A DNA stretch of 7,222 nucleotides, taken from positions 1-7,222 of the forward strand of contig CANHBE010000133.1 in NCBI GenBank assembly GCA_947458575.1, given 5' to 3'. Of this stretch, positions 5,882-7,222 are shown piece by piece. The DNA is from Flavobacteriaceae bacterium (GTDB lineage: Bacteria > Bacteroidota > Bacteroidia > Flavobacteriales > Flavobacteriaceae). A model generated the notes under the pieces. It ran no database searches. It was not told the DNA's origin and saw nothing but the letters and a program-made list of their open reading frames with translations. Position 1 is the first letter of the stretch. Every line of letters begins with the position of its first letter. The position numbers and the translations under genes are program-made.

Positions 5882-6539
5882 TTGTTATCGCATTTTTGAC
5901 GTCGTAATTACCGATTTTCGTGCGACGTAAGGCAATCAAATGTGCACCTGAGTGAAGCGCAATACCAAAATCAAAAGCCAGTGAGCGTATGTAAGTTCCT
6001 TTGCTGCATGCGACTCTAAAGTCGATTTCCGGTAATGCAATTCTTGTAATTTCAAACTCGTAAATGGTTGTTTTTCTAGCAGCAATTTCGACCGTTTGTC
6101 CGGCACGTGCATGATCATACAATCGAACGCCGTCTTTCTTTATTGCTGAAAAAATAGGTGGCTTCTGATTAATTTCACCCAGAAATTGATTCGTAGTGCT
6201 TCGTATTAGTTCATCAGTGATGTGTACAATAGGGAAAGTTGCATCAATCTCGGTTTCTAAATCGTAAGATGGCGTGGTTGCTCCGACAAAAAAGGTCCCT
6301 GTATATTCTTTTGCCTGTCCTTGAAGTTCTTCAATGCGTTTGGTAAATTTTCCGGTGCATACTAATAGAAGTCCAGTTGCTAGCGGATCGAGTGTTCCCG
6401 CATGACCGATTTTGATTTTCTTCAATCCCAATTTGCTTTTCAAAATCCACTTGAGCTTATTGACCGCCTGAAATGAAGTCCAATTTAAAGGTTTGTCTAT
6501 CAATAAAATTTGTCCGTTTTGAAAGTCTTCTCCCGTCAT
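5841..6539 (-). CDS. truB: tRNA pseudouridine(55) synthase
   Basis: TruB isomerises U55 to pseudouridine in the T-arm of most tRNAs and can act as a tRNA folding chaperone. The 232-residue sequence carries the family motifs: LLIDKPLNWTS (12-22), GHAGTLDPLATGLL (45-58) with the catalytic Asp at 51, KEYTGTFFVGATTPSYDLE (77-95), QKPPIFSAIKKDGVRLYDHAR (125-145), and CSKGTYIRSLAFDFG (178-192). It ends after LRRTKIGNYDV with only a short tail, so it lacks the C-terminal PUA-like domain of the E. coli enzyme (about 314 residues); as far as I know this is normal for Bacteroidota. The start ATG overlaps the uppP stop by one base (TAATG), implying translational coupling. The last 13 codons plus stop lie antisense to the end of the thioredoxin-like gene. 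Confidence 0.97.
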   Translation of the reverse strand: MTGEDFQNGQILLIDKPLNWTSFQAVNKLKWILKSKLGLKKIKIGHAGTLDPLATGLLLVCTGKFTKRIEELQGQAKEYTGTFFVGATTPSYDLETEIDATFPIVHITDELIRSTTNQFLGEINQKPPIFSAIKKDGVRLYDHARAGQTVEIAARKTTIYEFEITRIALPEIDFRVACSKGTYIRSLAFDFGIALHSGAHLIALRRTKIGNYDVKNAITTMSFDDSIVRTSA

Positions 6540-7222
6540 TAAATTACTGTCAAAGGATGCACAAAGAAATGAATAAGCAGTAAAATCAATCCAGCAATGA
6601 TTCTATAGTAACCAAATATCTTAAAACCATTTTTACTCAAAAATCCGATAAAACCTTTAATGGCAATCATGGCAACAACAAAAGCTGCGATATTACCAAT
6701 TACCAAAAGATTAATCTGATCGTCGGTGAGTACATAACCATCTTTGTAATAATCATAGCATTTTTTCACAGTTGCCCCTAACATAGTCGGAACTGCTAAA
6801 AAGAACGAGAATTCCGCAGCAGCAGTACGAGAGAGATTTTGTGACATGCCACCGACAATGCTTGCACCGCTCCGAGATATGCCGGGAATCATCGCCAAAC
6901 ATTGGAAGAAACCAATTTTTATCGCTTTAGCATAAGTTATCTCTACATTTTCAGAATGTCCAAACCAATCATCAACTTGAAGCAAAATTATTCCTCCCAA
7001 CAATAAAGATACGGCAACAGTAATTGGATTTTCTAACAAGGCATCTATTTTCTTGCTGAAAATTAATCCTAAAACAACTGCAGGAACAAAAGCCGCTAAC
7101 AATTTGAAATAGAATCCGATGGTTTGAAAAAAGCGCTTGAAATATAAAACAACAACCGAAAGAATAGCACCTAATTGAATAACAATCGTAAACAACTTCG
7201 TAAACTCATCATGCTCAATCCC
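6539..7222 (-). CDS. uppP: Undecaprenyl-diphosphate phosphatase (BacA/UppP), N-terminus outside window
   Basis: The frame is open to the right edge, with 227 residues visible; compared with the family (E. coli 273 residues) roughly 35 to 45 N-terminal residues are missing, including the EGXTEFLPVSSTGH motif. A TTG at 7195 is internal, since the preceding codons give the conserved DEFTKLFTIVIQLGAILSV stretch. UppP is an integral inner-membrane enzyme that removes a phosphate from undecaprenyl diphosphate, regenerating the carrier for peptidoglycan and other envelope glycans; it confers bacitracin tolerance when abundant. The second catalytic motif, PGISRSG, is present at visible residues 113-119, followed by AAEFSFFLAVPTMLGA (about 135-150). 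Several hydrophobic membrane helices are evident throughout. Its TAA shares one base with the truB ATG, so uppP and truB are very likely one operon, transcribed from a promoter outside the window. Confidence 0.97.
   Translation of the reverse strand, partial: GIEHDEFTKLFTIVIQLGAILSVVVLYFKRFFQTIGFYFKLLAAFVPAVVLGLIFSKKIDALLENPITVAVSLLLGGIILLQVDDWFGHSENVEITYAKAIKIGFFQCLAMIPGISRSGASIVGGMSQNLSRTAAAEFSFFLAVPTMLGATVKKCYDYYKDGYVLTDDQINLLVIGNIAAFVVAMIAIKGFIGFLSKNGFKIFGYYRIIAGLILLLIHFFVHPLTVI

Noticed and set aside
5899..5928. Inverted repeat ACGTCG / CGACGT just after the thioredoxin-like stop, as a terminator
   Set aside because: The loop is 18 bases, no T tract follows, and the segment is truB coding sequence, so chance is the simplest reading.
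6539..7195. uppP starting at a TTG at 7195
   Set aside because: The codons from 7222 to 7196 continue the conserved UppP sequence (DEFTKL), so the TTG is an internal Leu codon and the true start lies outside the window.
1..7222. Mobile element, CRISPR array, tRNA/rRNA, phage or defence genes
   Set aside because: No transposase or integrase motifs, no regularly spaced direct repeats and no tRNA-like cloverleaf were seen; gaps between genes are at most about 164 bp and the genes are core housekeeping types.

Overview
The window looks like ordinary chromosomal core sequence from a Flavobacterium-like member of the Bacteroidota (class Flavobacteriia). Several lines point there. The DNA is AT-rich, and Shine-Dalgarno sites are missing in front of the starts. 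Three upstream regions carry an exact TAnnTTTG promoter -7 box, which is typical of this phylum. A DUF5686 outer-membrane protein with an N-terminal CarboxypepD_reg-like domain is present, a combination typical of Bacteroidota. TruB is short and lacks a PUA domain. No species can be named from sequence alone.

Layout from left to right. At 1-1182 (+) is the 3' part of a CPA2-type cation:proton antiporter, with its last membrane helices followed by a cytosolic tail of two UspA-like halves. It converges on, and overlaps by 12 bp, the DUF5686 gene at 1171-3666 (-). Upstream of that gene lies a compact control region (3667-3769) holding a Rho-independent terminator for the preceding operon, a candidate promoter for the DUF5686 gene and a small palindrome next to its start codon. 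Next comes the pyrH-frr pair (5093-3770, -), encoding UMP kinase and ribosome recycling factor, a classic bacterial pairing. A 164-bp divergent intergenic region (5094-5257) follows, with a back-to-back candidate promoter for each side and a dyad between them. A single-cysteine thioredoxin-fold protein lies at 5258-5881 (+) and converges on truB with a 41-bp overlap. Finally uppP (running off the right edge) and truB (7222-5841, -) are joined by a one-base TAATG stop/start overlap and are probably one operon.

The genes serve basic functions: pyrimidine nucleotide supply (pyrH), ribosome recycling (frr), tRNA pseudouridylation (truB), recycling of the undecaprenyl lipid carrier for envelope polymers (uppP), ion/pH homeostasis (antiporter) and an uncharacterised outer-membrane role (DUF5686). 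I see no mobile element, CRISPR array, RNA gene, phage gene or defence cassette, and no sign of a new multi-gene system. The observations most worth a second look are small-scale: the dyad in the pyrH/thioredoxin divergent region, the promoter packed against a terminator upstream of DUF5686, the two tail-to-tail coding overlaps, and the CGDA thioredoxin-like protein.
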